Shown: positions 40,755 to 49,305 of the stretch, one piece after another
Numbering within the stretch: position 1 is the first letter of the stretch
Layout of the letters: every line of letters starts with the position of its first letter
DNA from: Robertmurraya andreesenii
Lineage (GTDB): Bacteria; Bacillota; Bacilli; Bacillales; Cytobacillaceae
Length of the DNA: 64,000 nucleotides
NCBI RefSeq assembly: GCF_030813005.1
Contig: NZ_JAUSTU010000011.1
Span: 1 to 64,000 of the forward strand
Direction of reading: 5' to 3'
Translations under genes and position numbers: made by a program
The notes under the pieces: generated by a model
Seen by the model: only the letters and a program-made list of their open reading frames with translations
Database searches by the model: none
Told to the model about the DNA's origin: nothing

Positions 40755-40965
40755 ATTTAATGATTAAAGAGGACCGCATAAGAGCTTGCTGGTAGGTGAC
40801 ATGAAACCTAACAAATCGATTATTTAAGCTGTTCTTGGAGAATTACAAGAGGAAGCATATGTGGAGGTAGGACCTTTAGCAATTGTCTAAACTCGAATAG
40901 ATTTGGGGTAACACAATCTTTATCATTTTTGAAATTACAGCATGGGCGCTTTCATTATCCAGCAT
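40755..40965 (+). pseudogene. Degenerate NUDIX hydrolase remnant
   Basis: The frame from 40781 reads LLVGDMKPNKSII-stop-AVL, then GELQEEAYVEVGPLAIV. Aligned to the 23-residue Nudix box (40796-40864), the spacing is exact and four key positions are each one base from consensus: E to K (AAA for GAA), E to stop (TAA for GAA), R to G (GGA for AGA) and G to Y. The upstream MIKEDRI piece is in another frame, and downstream the frame must shift again to read FEITAW after HNLYHF. Several stops and two frameshifts make it non-functional. Confidence 0.75.
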
Positions 40966-40983
40966 ACCACCATTTTTTCACCA

Positions 40984-41040
40984 AACAAAAAGAGGGTTAT
41001 CCCAAAAGTTGTTTTTCATTAACTTTTAGGATAACCCTCT
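40984..41040 (-). terminator. Terminator of the cupin gene
   Basis: A 20-bp minus-strand stem (AGAGGGTTATCCTAAAAGTT with AACTTTTGGGATAACCCTCT, one mismatch), loop of 10 nt, followed by TTTTTGTTT. It lies 9 bp past the stop. Confidence 0.92.
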
Positions 41041-41048
41041 AATTATTG

Positions 41049-41390
41049 CTAGATGTTCTGAGCATATTTTTCATCTGGAATTTTGTTGAGCATGACATAT
41101 AAGCTTGTGTTTCCATTGCTGTCATTCACGAAAGCAAATTCCTCATCACCATCAGCTAAGATGACATCGTTTTTCTTCGCCTTAACTTCCTTTCCATCAA
41201 TGGTAAAGGTCCCTTCACCCTCAACAACAAGCAAGTACACATTCGTTCCTGGATGCTTATGAGTAGGCAAAGTTTGCCCTGCGGTGAAGTTTAGTACGAA
41301 AACAGTGCTGTCCCCTTCTTTGAAAACAATTCGCTTTGTGAATCTTTCTTCACTGTATTCTATATAATCTTGAAGATTAACTTGTTTCAT
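41049..41390 (-). CDS. Cupin-domain protein
   Basis: A 113-residue single-domain cupin. Motif 1 is PTHKHPGTNVYLLVVEGEG (metal-binding His residues about 44 and 46, Glu following), and motif 2 is around residue 75-95. Small cupins of this type bind a metal or small ligand, and the function cannot be assigned. Start chosen at ATG 41390; the GTG three codons earlier overlaps the AAGGTG Shine-Dalgarno. Single gene with a strong terminator. Confidence 0.82.
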   Translation of the reverse strand: MKQVNLQDYIEYSEERFTKRIVFKEGDSTVFVLNFTAGQTLPTHKHPGTNVYLLVVEGEGTFTIDGKEVKAKKNDVILADGDEEFAFVNDSNGNTSLYVMLNKIPDEKYAQNI

Positions 41391-41497
41391 TTCAAACACA
41401 CCTTTCAGTGATAATAAGGCTTATTATTCCTTGCCCTCTTTAGAATAAACGTTCACACTTAAAGAGGCTGTGATCTCCATCAACAATTTCATTCTTT

Positions 41498-41797
41498 TTA
41501 CGGCTTTGTATTGATAATCCATGCGAGTCCAAACATAAGGAAGGTAAATAGGTAAATAAACAAGCATAGACCAATTCCCCAGATCGCATAATGTCTTGAG
41601 CTTTTTTTTGCAAACAGTCCTACAATCCCTAGTGCAAGACCAATCATCGGAAGCCTAATTAGGAAAAAATCAGGGAATTCATCACCATCTAATAGGAGAC
41701 CAATATTTAAGCCAGCTAACGCAACCAGAGCTGTTAGAAAAGACAATAGTCCGGCAAATGATAGTATTCTTTTCATCCTGTTCATTTCCAATTCCAT
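41498..41797 (-). CDS. Small membrane protein of the ECF sigma operon (YhdK-like position)
   Basis: A 99-residue protein with three predicted helices (about 9-31, 45-61, 69-95). It overlaps the end of the anti-sigma gene by 16 bp, with AGGTGAAG 4-7 nt before the ATG. The set sigma (166 aa), large anti-sigma (343 aa) and small membrane protein (99 aa) mirrors B. subtilis sigM-yhdL-yhdK (163, about 358 and 96 aa). It therefore probably helps the anti-sigma factor hold the sigma at the membrane. Confidence 0.75.
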   Translation of the reverse strand: MELEMNRMKRILSFAGLLSFLTALVALAGLNIGLLLDGDEFPDFFLIRLPMIGLALGIVGLFAKKSSRHYAIWGIGLCLFIYLFTFLMFGLAWIINTKP

Positions 41798-42813
41798 AGC
41801 TTCACTTCACCTACTTTTATACTTCTAACAAGTTGATTATTCTCTAGCTTTCTTAACTCAGGAGTCGGCCCAGTTACGACCGCACCATATACGTGAATCC
41901 CATGCTGTTTTAAATATGAAATCCGTTCAGACAACATGAGGGATTTACCTCTCGCAATTTTGACTGTCACATCCTCATTCTTTTCGAGAAACTGAAGAAT
42001 ATCCATAAAGACTTCCTCATTAGTCTGATCCCTCCCATTAAAAGGCGACCAGGTCGTATCATCAATTTGCGCAGGGTATCCGAGTTGTGTGACATAAAGT
42101 CCCTCTCCATCTAAATGATTTGCCTCGACACCTGTATCCACTGCTAGCCATCTTACCTCGATATTTTTTCCAAATTGTTTTTCTATCTCTTCTGGACTCA
42201 TCAGCTGAGTCAAAGATACGTACACTTCTGACACCGTTCCATCCGGGAGGCCTCTCAGAATTTCCCACTCATCACTCCGATCCAATGGAATGGCAGCATC
42301 TGGATGAACCAAGTATTCTGTCTCCTCGGACGGAATCTCTGGCATCGGCCTTTCAAGAGACATATTTCGTTTCGGAAGGCTTGGCTTGTCGAAAGCATGA
42401 TAAATTTCATAATTTCCTACCTTATAGTCTTCTTTTCCGATTCTCTTAAATACATCAAACGTGATGTTCATTGTGAAAAACCCAATATCCTCCTCAAGCT
42501 CCATTTCCTCAAGACTCATATTGGGCTCGGTCACATAGATTGTTTTTGAGGCAACCTCAATAAGATTATTCGCCCGCCCCCCAATCGCATAGTAGAAATA
42601 AGTTGAAAGCGTCATAACTGGCACAATAAGTAGTAGCACCGCCAAGCTAATTAATATATTTGTTCTTAAAGCTGAGTTTTTGCTTTTTTGTACGATTTGT
42701 TTTAATTCTTTTTCATTATGCGAATGGGCATCTTCAAACTCCTTTACAGAATCATGAATCAATGTTTCATATAGTTCCTCATCCTTGGTTTCATTTCTAT
42801 CCTTCTTGTTCAA
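41782..42813 (-). CDS. Anti-sigma factor (RsiM/YhdL type)
   Basis: A 343-residue membrane-anchored regulator. A cytosolic sigma-binding part (1-48, acidic and helical), one membrane helix (about 51-73), and a large outer part with the family's Sigma_reg_N and C-terminal domains (ASKTIYVTEPN, then VYGAVVTGPTPEL near the end). It overlaps the sigma gene by 17 bp, implying coupling. It should sequester the sigma factor until a cell-envelope signal relieves it. Confidence 0.86.
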   Translation of the reverse strand: MNKKDRNETKDEELYETLIHDSVKEFEDAHSHNEKELKQIVQKSKNSALRTNILISLAVLLLIVPVMTLSTYFYYAIGGRANNLIEVASKTIYVTEPNMSLEEMELEEDIGFFTMNITFDVFKRIGKEDYKVGNYEIYHAFDKPSLPKRNMSLERPMPEIPSEETEYLVHPDAAIPLDRSDEWEILRGLPDGTVSEVYVSLTQLMSPEEIEKQFGKNIEVRWLAVDTGVEANHLDGEGLYVTQLGYPAQIDDTTWSPFNGRDQTNEEVFMDILQFLEKNEDVTVKIARGKSLMLSERISYLKQHGIHVYGAVVTGPTPELRKLENNQLVRSIKVGEVKLWNWK

Positions 42814-43297
42814 ACCTACTCCTCCTTTCTTTCACTTTTTCGATGATTTTCTTTCGACCACGTAGTAAATGACTTTTTACCGTATTTATTTTCATTTCCA
42901 AAATATCTGCTGCCTCCTGATACTTCATTTTGTGCAAATCACATAGGAGTATGACGTCTCTTTCCTGCTTTTTTAACGAATGAATATCTTGGAGAAGAAG
43001 ATTAAATCCTTCTTTTTCTAAAAAGCTCCTTTCTGGGGTTGACTCGGTCACTCTCTCTGAAACTTGCTCACGTATAATAATCCTCTTGTTCTTACGTGTA
43101 TAATCAACAAAAGCATGATACGCAACCTTAAAAAGCCATGCCTTGATATTGGAAATTTCAACAGTCTCAAGTTGAATATACGCCCGATAGAAGGCCTCCT
43201 GCACCAAGTCCTCTGCAGTATAGTGATCCTTTGATAGGGAAAAGAGATAGCGGTATAAGTCATTCACATATGCTTCATAAATCTCATCTAAATCCAT
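42797..43297 (-). CDS. ECF-type RNA polymerase sigma factor (SigM-like)
   Basis: A 166-residue sigma-70 group 4 protein: region 2 (AEDLVQEAFYRAYIQL, about 27-42) and region 4 (QEAADILEMKINTVKSHLLRG, about 126-150). Its N-terminus (MDLDEIYEAYVNDLYRYL) is close to B. subtilis SigM. SigM responds to envelope stress, salt and beta-lactams. AAAGGGGG precedes the ATG by 7 nt. An ECF-type promoter lies about 25-50 bp upstream, indicating autoregulation. First of a three-gene operon; paralogous SigX-like identity cannot be excluded. Confidence 0.86.
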   Translation of the reverse strand: MDLDEIYEAYVNDLYRYLFSLSKDHYTAEDLVQEAFYRAYIQLETVEISNIKAWLFKVAYHAFVDYTRKNKRIIIREQVSERVTESTPERSFLEKEGFNLLLQDIHSLKKQERDVILLCDLHKMKYQEAADILEMKINTVKSHLLRGRKKIIEKVKERRSRFEQEG

Positions 43298-43319
43298 CTC
43301 GTTCCCCCTTTCACTCTAT

Positions 43320-43346
43320 CCACGTTTTAGGTCTATAAAAAGTTGC
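43320..43346 (-). promoter_or_regulatory. Putative autoregulatory ECF promoter
   Basis: Minus strand GCAACTTTT (-35-like, core AAC) followed after 17 bp by CGTGG (-10-like). The B. subtilis ECF consensus is roughly TGAAAC-N16-CGTC, so AAC and CGT are kept and the spacing is one base long. It lies 23-49 bp before the sigma gene. Confidence 0.5.
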
Positions 43347-43353
43347 GGAATTC

Positions 43354-43400
43354 AAAAAAAAAATCTGCATCATCCAATCAAAGCATGGATGCATACAGAT
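43354..43400 (-). terminator. Terminator of the M50 peptidase gene
   Basis: Minus strand ATCTGTATGCATCCA with TGGATGATGCAGAT (one bulge), 9-nt loop, then nine to ten T. It ends just upstream of the ECF promoter. Confidence 0.85.
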
Positions 43401-43409
43401 TACAAGCTT

Positions 43410-44090
43410 CTAATCGATTCGGTATATCCCTTTTTTAAACCCAAACCAGACAAACAGCAGTGATTGGGCAAAAAGAATGACCCCCCAAGCTTGAACAGGA
43501 ATGAATACAGTTGATCGCGCAAGCCCTGTTGCGTCGCCAGCAGAATGAGGCTGAATAAAGCTCAACATCTGAATTGTAAAGGCACTTGACACGGATTCCA
43601 CTAAGAGAATGCTGGCGATTAGTAATAAACAATTCTGAACGAGTGTAGAAGACCCTTTAAATAACAATAAAAGAAACCCTGCTCCAAAGGATAATAGCCA
43701 AAAAATGCCGTAAAAATTCCGCACCCACAAGACGACGTTCAAAAGAATCAGTCCAACTAGGATGACAATAAGAATGTTATACCTTTTCCTACTAATCAAC
43801 CAAAACGCTAAAAATGCCATTAATGAGGAGGCAACATAGCCTGCCCCACCAGTGAAAAATCCCCCAACCCATGAGCTGTGGCTTGTATACGTGACCCCTT
43901 CTGTGTTCATGAACAAGGAAATTTGGTGGACATCTCCACCGATCAGAGCAATTAAAGCATGCCCTGTCTCATGAACAAGAGTATTTACGATACGCACATA
44001 ATTACCAATAAAAGGAACATAAGTAAGAAGGATGGCTAGACCCACAAACAATACAAACTTCAAACTAATCCGTTCTGAAAGATTTCTCAA
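43410..44090 (-). CDS. M50-type membrane metallopeptidase
   Basis: A 226-residue membrane protein of the M50B-like family. The zinc-binding HETGHAL motif lies near residue 41 within the membrane-associated N-terminal part; six to seven helices follow. The second metal ligand region (usually NxxPxxxxDG in site-2 proteases) is not evident, so activity on a substrate is uncertain. Start chosen at TTG 44090 with AAGGAAGGGG 5 nt upstream. It is next to an ECF sigma/anti-sigma operon, which makes a role in anti-sigma cleavage tempting but unproven. Confidence 0.75.
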   Translation of the reverse strand: MRNLSERISLKFVLFVGLAILLTYVPFIGNYVRIVNTLVHETGHALIALIGGDVHQISLFMNTEGVTYTSHSSWVGGFFTGGAGYVASSLMAFLAFWLISRKRYNILIVILVGLILLNVVLWVRNFYGIFWLLSFGAGFLLLLFKGSSTLVQNCLLLIASILLVESVSSAFTIQMLSFIQPHSAGDATGLARSTVFIPVQAWGVILFAQSLLFVWFGFKKGIYRID

Positions 44091-44263
44091 TTGATCCCCT
44101 TCCTTTAAGAAATTATTCTTCAGCAATCTCGATTTTTTTAAGCGTAGCATTTTTACGAAATTAGAGGAAGGAAAGTTTCATTTTCGAAATTTCTATAACT
44201 AATAGTATAATATTAGTTGAATATTTCAGTTTTTTCTTAAATCATACAAGGAGTTGAAACAGT

Positions 44264-45496
44264 TTGAAAGACAAATTAATTGAAAGACTCACTCGCTATG
44301 CAAAAGTGGATACACAATCCAATGAAGATTCCGGGACATGCCCATCTACTCCGGGCCAACTGACCCTTGCCAATATGCTAGTGGATGAGCTGAAGGAAAT
44401 TGGCATGACTGAGGTGACCATCGACGAGAACGGCTATGTGATGGCTACTTTACCGGCTAATACAGATAAAGAAGTTCCGACCATCGGCTTCCTCGCTCAC
44501 GTTGATACGGCGACCGATTTTACCGGGGCAGGCGTGAATCCACAGCTTGTTGAGGGCTATGTTGGGAATGAGATCGTACTGAACAAAGATCTGAACGTGG
44601 TGCTATCTCCACAAGAATATCCAAATCTCAAGAATTATATTGGTCATACGTTAATTACCACCGATGGGACGACCCTTCTAGGTGCCGATAATAAGGCAGG
44701 AATTGCCGAAATTATGACAGCGATGGAATACTTAATCAAGCATCCAGAAATCAAGCACGGAAAAGTGAGAGTGGCTTTCACCCCCGATGAGGAAATTGGT
44801 AGAGGACCGCATAAATTTGATGTTGAGGCATTTAATGCAAAATTTGCGTACACCGTCGATGGTGGTCCACTTGGAGAGCTTCAATATGAAAGCTTTAGTG
44901 CGGCAGCGGCCAAAATTACATTCAAAGGCAATAATATTCACCCAGGGACTGCGAAAGGCAAAATGATTAACTCTGGAAAAATAGCGATGGAGTTCAATAG
45001 CAAGCTTCCTGCTGAAGAGGCTCCCGAGTATACAGAGGGCTATGAGGGTTTTTACCATCTGATTTCGGTTAATGGGGACGTAGAAAAGACTACTCTCTAC
45101 TACATCATTCGTGACTTCGACCGCGACAACTTTAATAAGCGTAAAGCAAAGATCGAGGCTATTGTAGCAGAGTTTCGTGCAAAGTATGGAGAAGAAAATA
45201 TTATCCTTGAGATGAATGATCAGTATTACAACATGAGAGAAAAAATTGAACCAGTTAGAGAGATCGTCGATATTGCCCATAAGGCAATGACCAATCTAGG
45301 GATTGAGCCAATTATTGAACCAATTCGCGGCGGTACAGATGGCTCCCAGCTATCTTACATGGGGCTTCCTACTCCAAACATTTTCACGGGTGGTGAGAAC
45401 TTCCACGGAAAATTCGAATTTATCTCCGTCGAGAATATGGAAAAAGCATCAAAGGTCATCGTGGAAATCTTGCGCTTATTTGAGGAGCAAGCTTGA
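44264..45496 (+). CDS. pepT: Peptidase T (tripeptide aminopeptidase)
   Basis: A 410-residue M20B zinc aminopeptidase that removes the N-terminal residue of tripeptides in the cytosol. Di-zinc ligands are seen in order: HVD (about 79), GADNKAG (about 142), PDEEIG (about 175), VDGG (about 197) and the late His in ENFHGKFEF (about 380); dimerisation domain about 210-315. It starts with TTG at 44264 with AAGGAG upstream. Single gene ending in a terminator. Confidence 0.95.
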   Translation: MKDKLIERLTRYAKVDTQSNEDSGTCPSTPGQLTLANMLVDELKEIGMTEVTIDENGYVMATLPANTDKEVPTIGFLAHVDTATDFTGAGVNPQLVEGYVGNEIVLNKDLNVVLSPQEYPNLKNYIGHTLITTDGTTLLGADNKAGIAEIMTAMEYLIKHPEIKHGKVRVAFTPDEEIGRGPHKFDVEAFNAKFAYTVDGGPLGELQYESFSAAAAKITFKGNNIHPGTAKGKMINSGKIAMEFNSKLPAEEAPEYTEGYEGFYHLISVNGDVEKTTLYYIIRDFDRDNFNKRKAKIEAIVAEFRAKYGEENIILEMNDQYYNMREKIEPVREIVDIAHKAMTNLGIEPIIEPIRGGTDGSQLSYMGLPTPNIFTGGENFHGKFEFISVENMEKASKVIVEILRLFEEQA

Positions 45497-45510
45497 AAAT
45501 AATTGCCTTT

Positions 45511-45550
45511 AAGAAGGGATTCAGTTTACGGAATCTCTTCTTATTTTTTT
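45511..45550 (+). terminator. Terminator of pepT
   Basis: AAGAAGGGATTC / GAATCTCTTCTT stem (one wobble), 7-nt loop, then ATTTTTTT. Confidence 0.9.
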
Positions 45551-45647
45551 AAAAGTGTGCATTTCAATTTCAAAATTATCAGATTTATTGTACAATACTA
45601 TTATTTACTATTTTTATCATAGAAACCTTAGCAGGAGTGTTCGCATA

Positions 45648-46874
45648 ATGCAGAAGTCATCTCTGATTCAATCAGAAAATGTTGCAGGTAGAAATTTTCT
45701 TTTTATCGCAGGAATCATCTTTGTCGCCTTTAACCTTAGACCTGCCATTACCTCTGTCGGTCCCCTTGTCAGTATGATTCGAGACGACACCGGTATGTCA
45801 AATGGTGCTGCAGGATTTATCACCACCCTTCCTCTGCTGGCATTCGCCTTACTATCCCCAATCGCACCTAAGGTTGCTAAGAAATTAGGAAAAGAAATGA
45901 CGATCTTTTTAGCCTTACTCCTGTTGGTGTGTGGAATTTTGACCCGCTCCGCTGGCTGGGTCTCAACCCTATTTATCGGAACAGGGTTTATCGGAATTGG
46001 AGTTGCCTTTTGCAACGTACTTTTACCAGGAATGGTCAAGGAAGCCTATCCAACAAAAGTGGGCTTAATGACTGGAATCTATACGGTGGCCATGGCAATC
46101 TGCGCTGGCTTGGCGCCCGGAATTAGCGTTCCCCTTGCTGAAAATGCTGGGTTAGGCTGGCAGGGATCTCTTACCGTCTGGGGAGTGGTGGCGCTCGCCG
46201 CTCTATGTGTATGGGTCCCTCAATTGAAGCAAAGACAGAGTATCACTAATGGTAGTGCAAAGAAAACTAGCGAAAGTCGCTCGCTGTATAAATCTCCTAT
46301 AGCGTGGCAGCTGACGATTTTTATGGGATTACAGTCATTGATTTATTTTTGCTTTATTGCTTGGCTCCCAGAAATGCTCGTAAGCAAAGGCATTGATACT
46401 ACAACTGCCGGCTGGATGGTGTCGATTATCCAGTTCTCTGGGATTCCTTTCAATTTCATTATTCCCGTAGTTGCAGATAAGCTCCCAAATCAAAAATCAC
46501 TTGTATTAGGAATAGGAATTATCTGTATTATCGGGATTGTTGGCCTGCTCATTGGTGGAAATTTTGCGTTATTGACTTTCTACATTATTTGTATCGGCAT
46601 TGCCACTGGCGCGTCACTCAGCCTCGCCCTTACGTTAATTGCATTACGAGCAAGAAATGCGACCCAGGCAGCCGATCTATCTGGTATGGCACAATCAATT
46701 GGTTATATATTAGCCGCATTGGGACCAATTGCTTTGGGAATTATTTTTGATACCCTTCATTCATGGGTACTTCCGTTAATCCTTCTAATTATTATTACGA
46801 TTATCATGACAATCTCTGGAATGGGTGCAGGCAGAAATCAATATGTATTGGAAAAGAAGGAAGAAGCTGTTTAG
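45648..46874 (+). CDS. CynX/NimT-family MFS transporter (YycB-like)
   Basis: A 408-residue permease with 12 predicted helices. The first helix has FVAFNLRPAITSVGP, a hallmark of the CynX/NimT (cyanate / 2-nitroimidazole) branch of the major facilitator superfamily; B. subtilis YycB is the likely relative. Substrate unknown. Start chosen at ATG 45648 with AGGAG 10 nt upstream; an open extension back to 45555 has no Shine-Dalgarno. Confidence 0.85.
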   Translation: MQKSSLIQSENVAGRNFLFIAGIIFVAFNLRPAITSVGPLVSMIRDDTGMSNGAAGFITTLPLLAFALLSPIAPKVAKKLGKEMTIFLALLLLVCGILTRSAGWVSTLFIGTGFIGIGVAFCNVLLPGMVKEAYPTKVGLMTGIYTVAMAICAGLAPGISVPLAENAGLGWQGSLTVWGVVALAALCVWVPQLKQRQSITNGSAKKTSESRSLYKSPIAWQLTIFMGLQSLIYFCFIAWLPEMLVSKGIDTTTAGWMVSIIQFSGIPFNFIIPVVADKLPNQKSLVLGIGIICIIGIVGLLIGGNFALLTFYIICIGIATGASLSLALTLIALRARNATQAADLSGMAQSIGYILAALGPIALGIIFDTLHSWVLPLILLIIITIIMTISGMGAGRNQYVLEKKEEAV

Positions 46875-46879
46875 AATAG

Positions 46880-46918
46880 AAAAATCGTACGCTCAACCAT
46901 TGAACGTACGATTTTTTA
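46880..46918. terminator. Terminator after the MFS gene (bidirectional in form)
   Basis: AAAAATCGTACG / CGTACGATTTTTT stem with internal TCAA/TTGA pairing and T runs on both strands. It ends the MFS gene. On the minus strand it lies downstream of benE, about 135 bp past its stop, and may also end that transcript. Confidence 0.85.
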
Positions 46919-47052
46919 TTAGACGGTACAACTCGCACAACAACGCTGTGACAAACACCCGTCGCTGGTTTTGCATCCGCAAAAAAGTTCCTCCAGGAAG
47001 ACACAGAGTCCGTTTTACATTTTATTGTGTTACTTATTTCATTTAAGTTTTT

Positions 47053-48273
47053 TTATGCGGTTTTCTTCTTTTCCATCGGTGCCATCGTGTCTTTCTCGAT
47101 GTACTTAGCAATAAAGCTCCCTATAAGTAAGGACCATACTGGCGCACTGATGTTCCAAATCGTAATATTGGATAGTGCAATCATAAAGGCAAAGGCTGCA
47201 CTCACTCTCATCGACGGCCTCGAAAATCCTGTTGTTAAGCTGTTGCCAAATACTCCAATAAGAGAAAAGCCAACGATGATGGAAATAAAGTCCTTTGGCA
47301 ACACTTGAATGAGTGGAACAAGCTTCCAGGCAAATACTCCAAATAGAAAAAGTAAGACTCCTGAAACAACCGCTCCCATATATCTTTTTTCCTTTGGACC
47401 CGCTTCCTCATCAGAGCAAATTGCACTTGCCATCCCCGCAATATTCGATGACTGACCACCAAAAAAGCTGGCAACCATTGAAAAAATCCCACTTAATGTA
47501 ATAATCCGATTGACGGGAGGACTGTATTTATTTTGCTCTAAGGCGCCAAGTCCTACTGCCGCATCATTGCTTAAAATAAGCAAGGCGAGCGGAATCGAAA
47601 CGGATAAAAAGCTCAGGATATGGAAGTCTGGCATTTGAAGTTGAGGAATGAGCATCCCGTGAGACCAGCCGCTACCTTCAAAAGGATAGATGATTAGAAG
47701 AGAGATGAACGCAGCAGTAATAGCCGCGATAATTGGTGGTACTCTAGTTCTCCATCTACTAAAAATAAAAAAGGCAGCGAGTGATACCCCACCCACAACC
47801 ATCAATTGGGTAGCCGAGACAACAAAATTCACCATGTACTTCGTAATCATTCCAGCCAGCATGGCCGCAATGATCTCTTTTGGCACCATCTTCATCAACT
47901 TTGAAAAAAATCCGAGACACCCTACTAAAAGCATTAATAGTCCCGAGACGATATAAGAACCGACTAATTCATGGAAGGTAAACTGTGTCGTGACCGTTGC
48001 CAGAAAAGCAACAGCGGAGATTGAATGACCTCCGACAATCGGCATCCGGTAATATAATGGAAGAATAATGCCAAACAAACCACCAAATACATAGACGGAA
48101 AACACCCATTGGATCGTCTGCTCCATTGAAAATTGCCCGTTCAAGGAAGCCTCTAATATTAGAGCCACTGGACCCGTAATAATAAAAATCCCCGACACAA
48201 GTCCAGCCGCGATATTTTTTTGATTCAGATCTCCCAGTAGAGAGATACCTCCCCTTTTTTGTATTTCAGACAT
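47053..48273 (-). CDS. Benzoate/H+ symporter BenE family transporter
   Basis: A 406-residue membrane protein with 11-12 predicted helices and the BenE signature region (GLVSGIFIITGPVALILEA near the N-terminus). BenE proteins import benzoate with protons in Proteobacteria; the Bacillus substrate is unproven. Start chosen at ATG 48273 with AAAAGGGG 8 nt upstream; an extension to 48360 runs through a palindrome and is not coding. No aromatic degradation gene is nearby. Confidence 0.85.
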   Translation of the reverse strand: MSEIQKRGGISLLGDLNQKNIAAGLVSGIFIITGPVALILEASLNGQFSMEQTIQWVFSVYVFGGLFGIILPLYYRMPIVGGHSISAVAFLATVTTQFTFHELVGSYIVSGLLMLLVGCLGFFSKLMKMVPKEIIAAMLAGMITKYMVNFVVSATQLMVVGGVSLAAFFIFSRWRTRVPPIIAAITAAFISLLIIYPFEGSGWSHGMLIPQLQMPDFHILSFLSVSIPLALLILSNDAAVGLGALEQNKYSPPVNRIITLSGIFSMVASFFGGQSSNIAGMASAICSDEEAGPKEKRYMGAVVSGVLLFLFGVFAWKLVPLIQVLPKDFISIIVGFSLIGVFGNSLTTGFSRPSMRVSAAFAFMIALSNITIWNISAPVWSLLIGSFIAKYIEKDTMAPMEKKKTA

Positions 48274-48322
48274 GATGCCGTCCCCTTTTATTCTATCAAA
48301 TACACCTTGGCGTATTTGCGCC

Positions 48323-48354
48323 CAGATTTTTTCGAGCTCGCTCGAAAAAATCTG
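48323..48354. repeat. Perfect palindrome upstream of benE
   Basis: CAGATTTTTTCGAGC / GCTCGAAAAAATCTG, a perfect 15-bp-arm inverted repeat with a 2-nt loop, flanked by GCGCC on one side and GCATCCGCCGGAGGC on the other. It can act as a terminator-like hairpin on either strand. From memory similar sequences recur in other Bacillaceae, but there is no second copy in this window. Confidence 0.7.
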
Positions 48355-48424
48355 AGGCATCCGCCGGAGGCTATTAAACTATTATACAACTTTTCTAATT
48401 ATCAGAAAGGGGAAGAGACTGTTT

Positions 48425-48859
48425 TTATTCCTGAAGCCCTTCAAATTCTCGAATGCGATTCCGAATATACTCAGGTATCGGCTGAGAGCGATGTTTTTCT
48501 GGATCATAGTTGACGTAAATGATTTCTGCCACAACAATCGGGGTATCCTCTCCTACTCTCGTAATCAAGAATTCCATCGTAAAGCTGCTAATTCCCATTC
48601 TTGATACTCGGCATCCAATCTCTAGCCAATCCCCAAGCCTTGCCGAATTTTTATACTCCAGTGTTGATTTGACCAACACAAAATTAAAGTGGCCCTCCGC
48701 CATAATAGTATGCAAGTCTAACCCAAGCCCTTCTTGAAAATATTCCCCATTCGCAACATCCAAATAGGTTAAATAATGGGCATTGAAGACAATCTTTTGA
48801 CCATCTATTTCCGAATACCTCACCTTGAGTCGATGAAAAAAACGAAATTTTTCTTTCAA
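48425..48859 (-). CDS. Acyl-CoA thioesterase, 4HBT (YbgC/FadM-like)
   Basis: A 144-residue hot-dog fold protein. The active-site-like motif VRYSEIDGQKIVFNAHYLTY (about 14-34) carries the Asp and the hydrophobic pocket of the 4-hydroxybenzoyl-CoA thioesterase family, and there is a conserved Tyr-Asn pair in YVNYDP near the end. Predicted to hydrolyse acyl-CoA; chain specificity unknown. Start chosen at TTG 48859, with GAGGTG 6 nt upstream; the GTG three codons earlier is part of that site. Confidence 0.85.
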   Translation of the reverse strand: MKEKFRFFHRLKVRYSEIDGQKIVFNAHYLTYLDVANGEYFQEGLGLDLHTIMAEGHFNFVLVKSTLEYKNSARLGDWLEIGCRVSRMGISSFTMEFLITRVGEDTPIVVAEIIYVNYDPEKHRSQPIPEYIRNRIREFEGLQE

Positions 48860-48954
48860 GACTGTCACCTCTCTTTTTCCTCATTATAAATAATTTGTAC
48901 TATTCAAACAATTTAACAGACTTATACTTTGTGGTGACTGAGTTAATGTTGGAT

Positions 48955-49046
48955 GTTGATTTTGGCCTTATACGTACGTGTGAATGGGTTTTACTCGGTA
49001 CGAGTAACGTAGAGAACGCGTGCGTATAAGACAATGTAAGATCAAC
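48955..49046 (+). repeat. MITE-like palindromic repeat, family 1 copy D
   Basis: GCCTTATACGTACGTGTGAA at 48965 mirrored by GCGTGCGTATAAGAC ending at 49032, with outer GTTGAT (48955) and ATCAAC (49041). The centre GGGTTTTACTCGGTACGAGT is the family centre. It is the most diverged copy. Position: between the 5' ends of the thioesterase and the SE1832-like gene. Confidence 0.8.
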
Positions 49047-49102
49047 AATTAGCTAAAATGGTGCCTTTATGATAAAAATAGAGTAGAGATGAGGTGTTTA
49101 CT

Positions 49103-49294
49103 TTGAATCAAAAGGAAATTGAGTATAAGATTCAAGAGTTGAAAATGGATTATGTACGTCTGCAAAATGATTTGGAAAAGCTCGAATATGTCGATGGAAA
49201 TCTTTCTCCCTTAGAAAAACAAATTGCCGAAATCGAAGCAGAATTAAAAATTCTTTACCGGGAATTAGCCGAAAAGAAAGAGCTGCCACAATGA
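49103..49294 (+). CDS. SE1832-family small coiled-coil protein
   Basis: A 63-residue protein made of two helices separated by YVDGNLSPLE, both of coiled-coil character (MNQKEIEYKIQELKMDYVRL start). It matches what I know as the SE1832 family of Firmicutes, function unknown. Start chosen at TTG 49103 with GAGGTG 6 nt upstream; the GTG three codons earlier is within that Shine-Dalgarno. No terminator is apparent before the convergent ABC gene. Confidence 0.75.
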   Translation: MNQKEIEYKIQELKMDYVRLQNDLEKLEYVDGNLSPLEKQIAEIEAELKILYRELAEKKELPQ

Positions 49295-49305
49295 CAGCTC
49301 TTCTC

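Noticed and set aside
44732..45280. 182-codon open frame antisense to pepT
   Set aside because: Lies entirely within a conserved gene, has no ribosome site, and its sequence resembles nothing.
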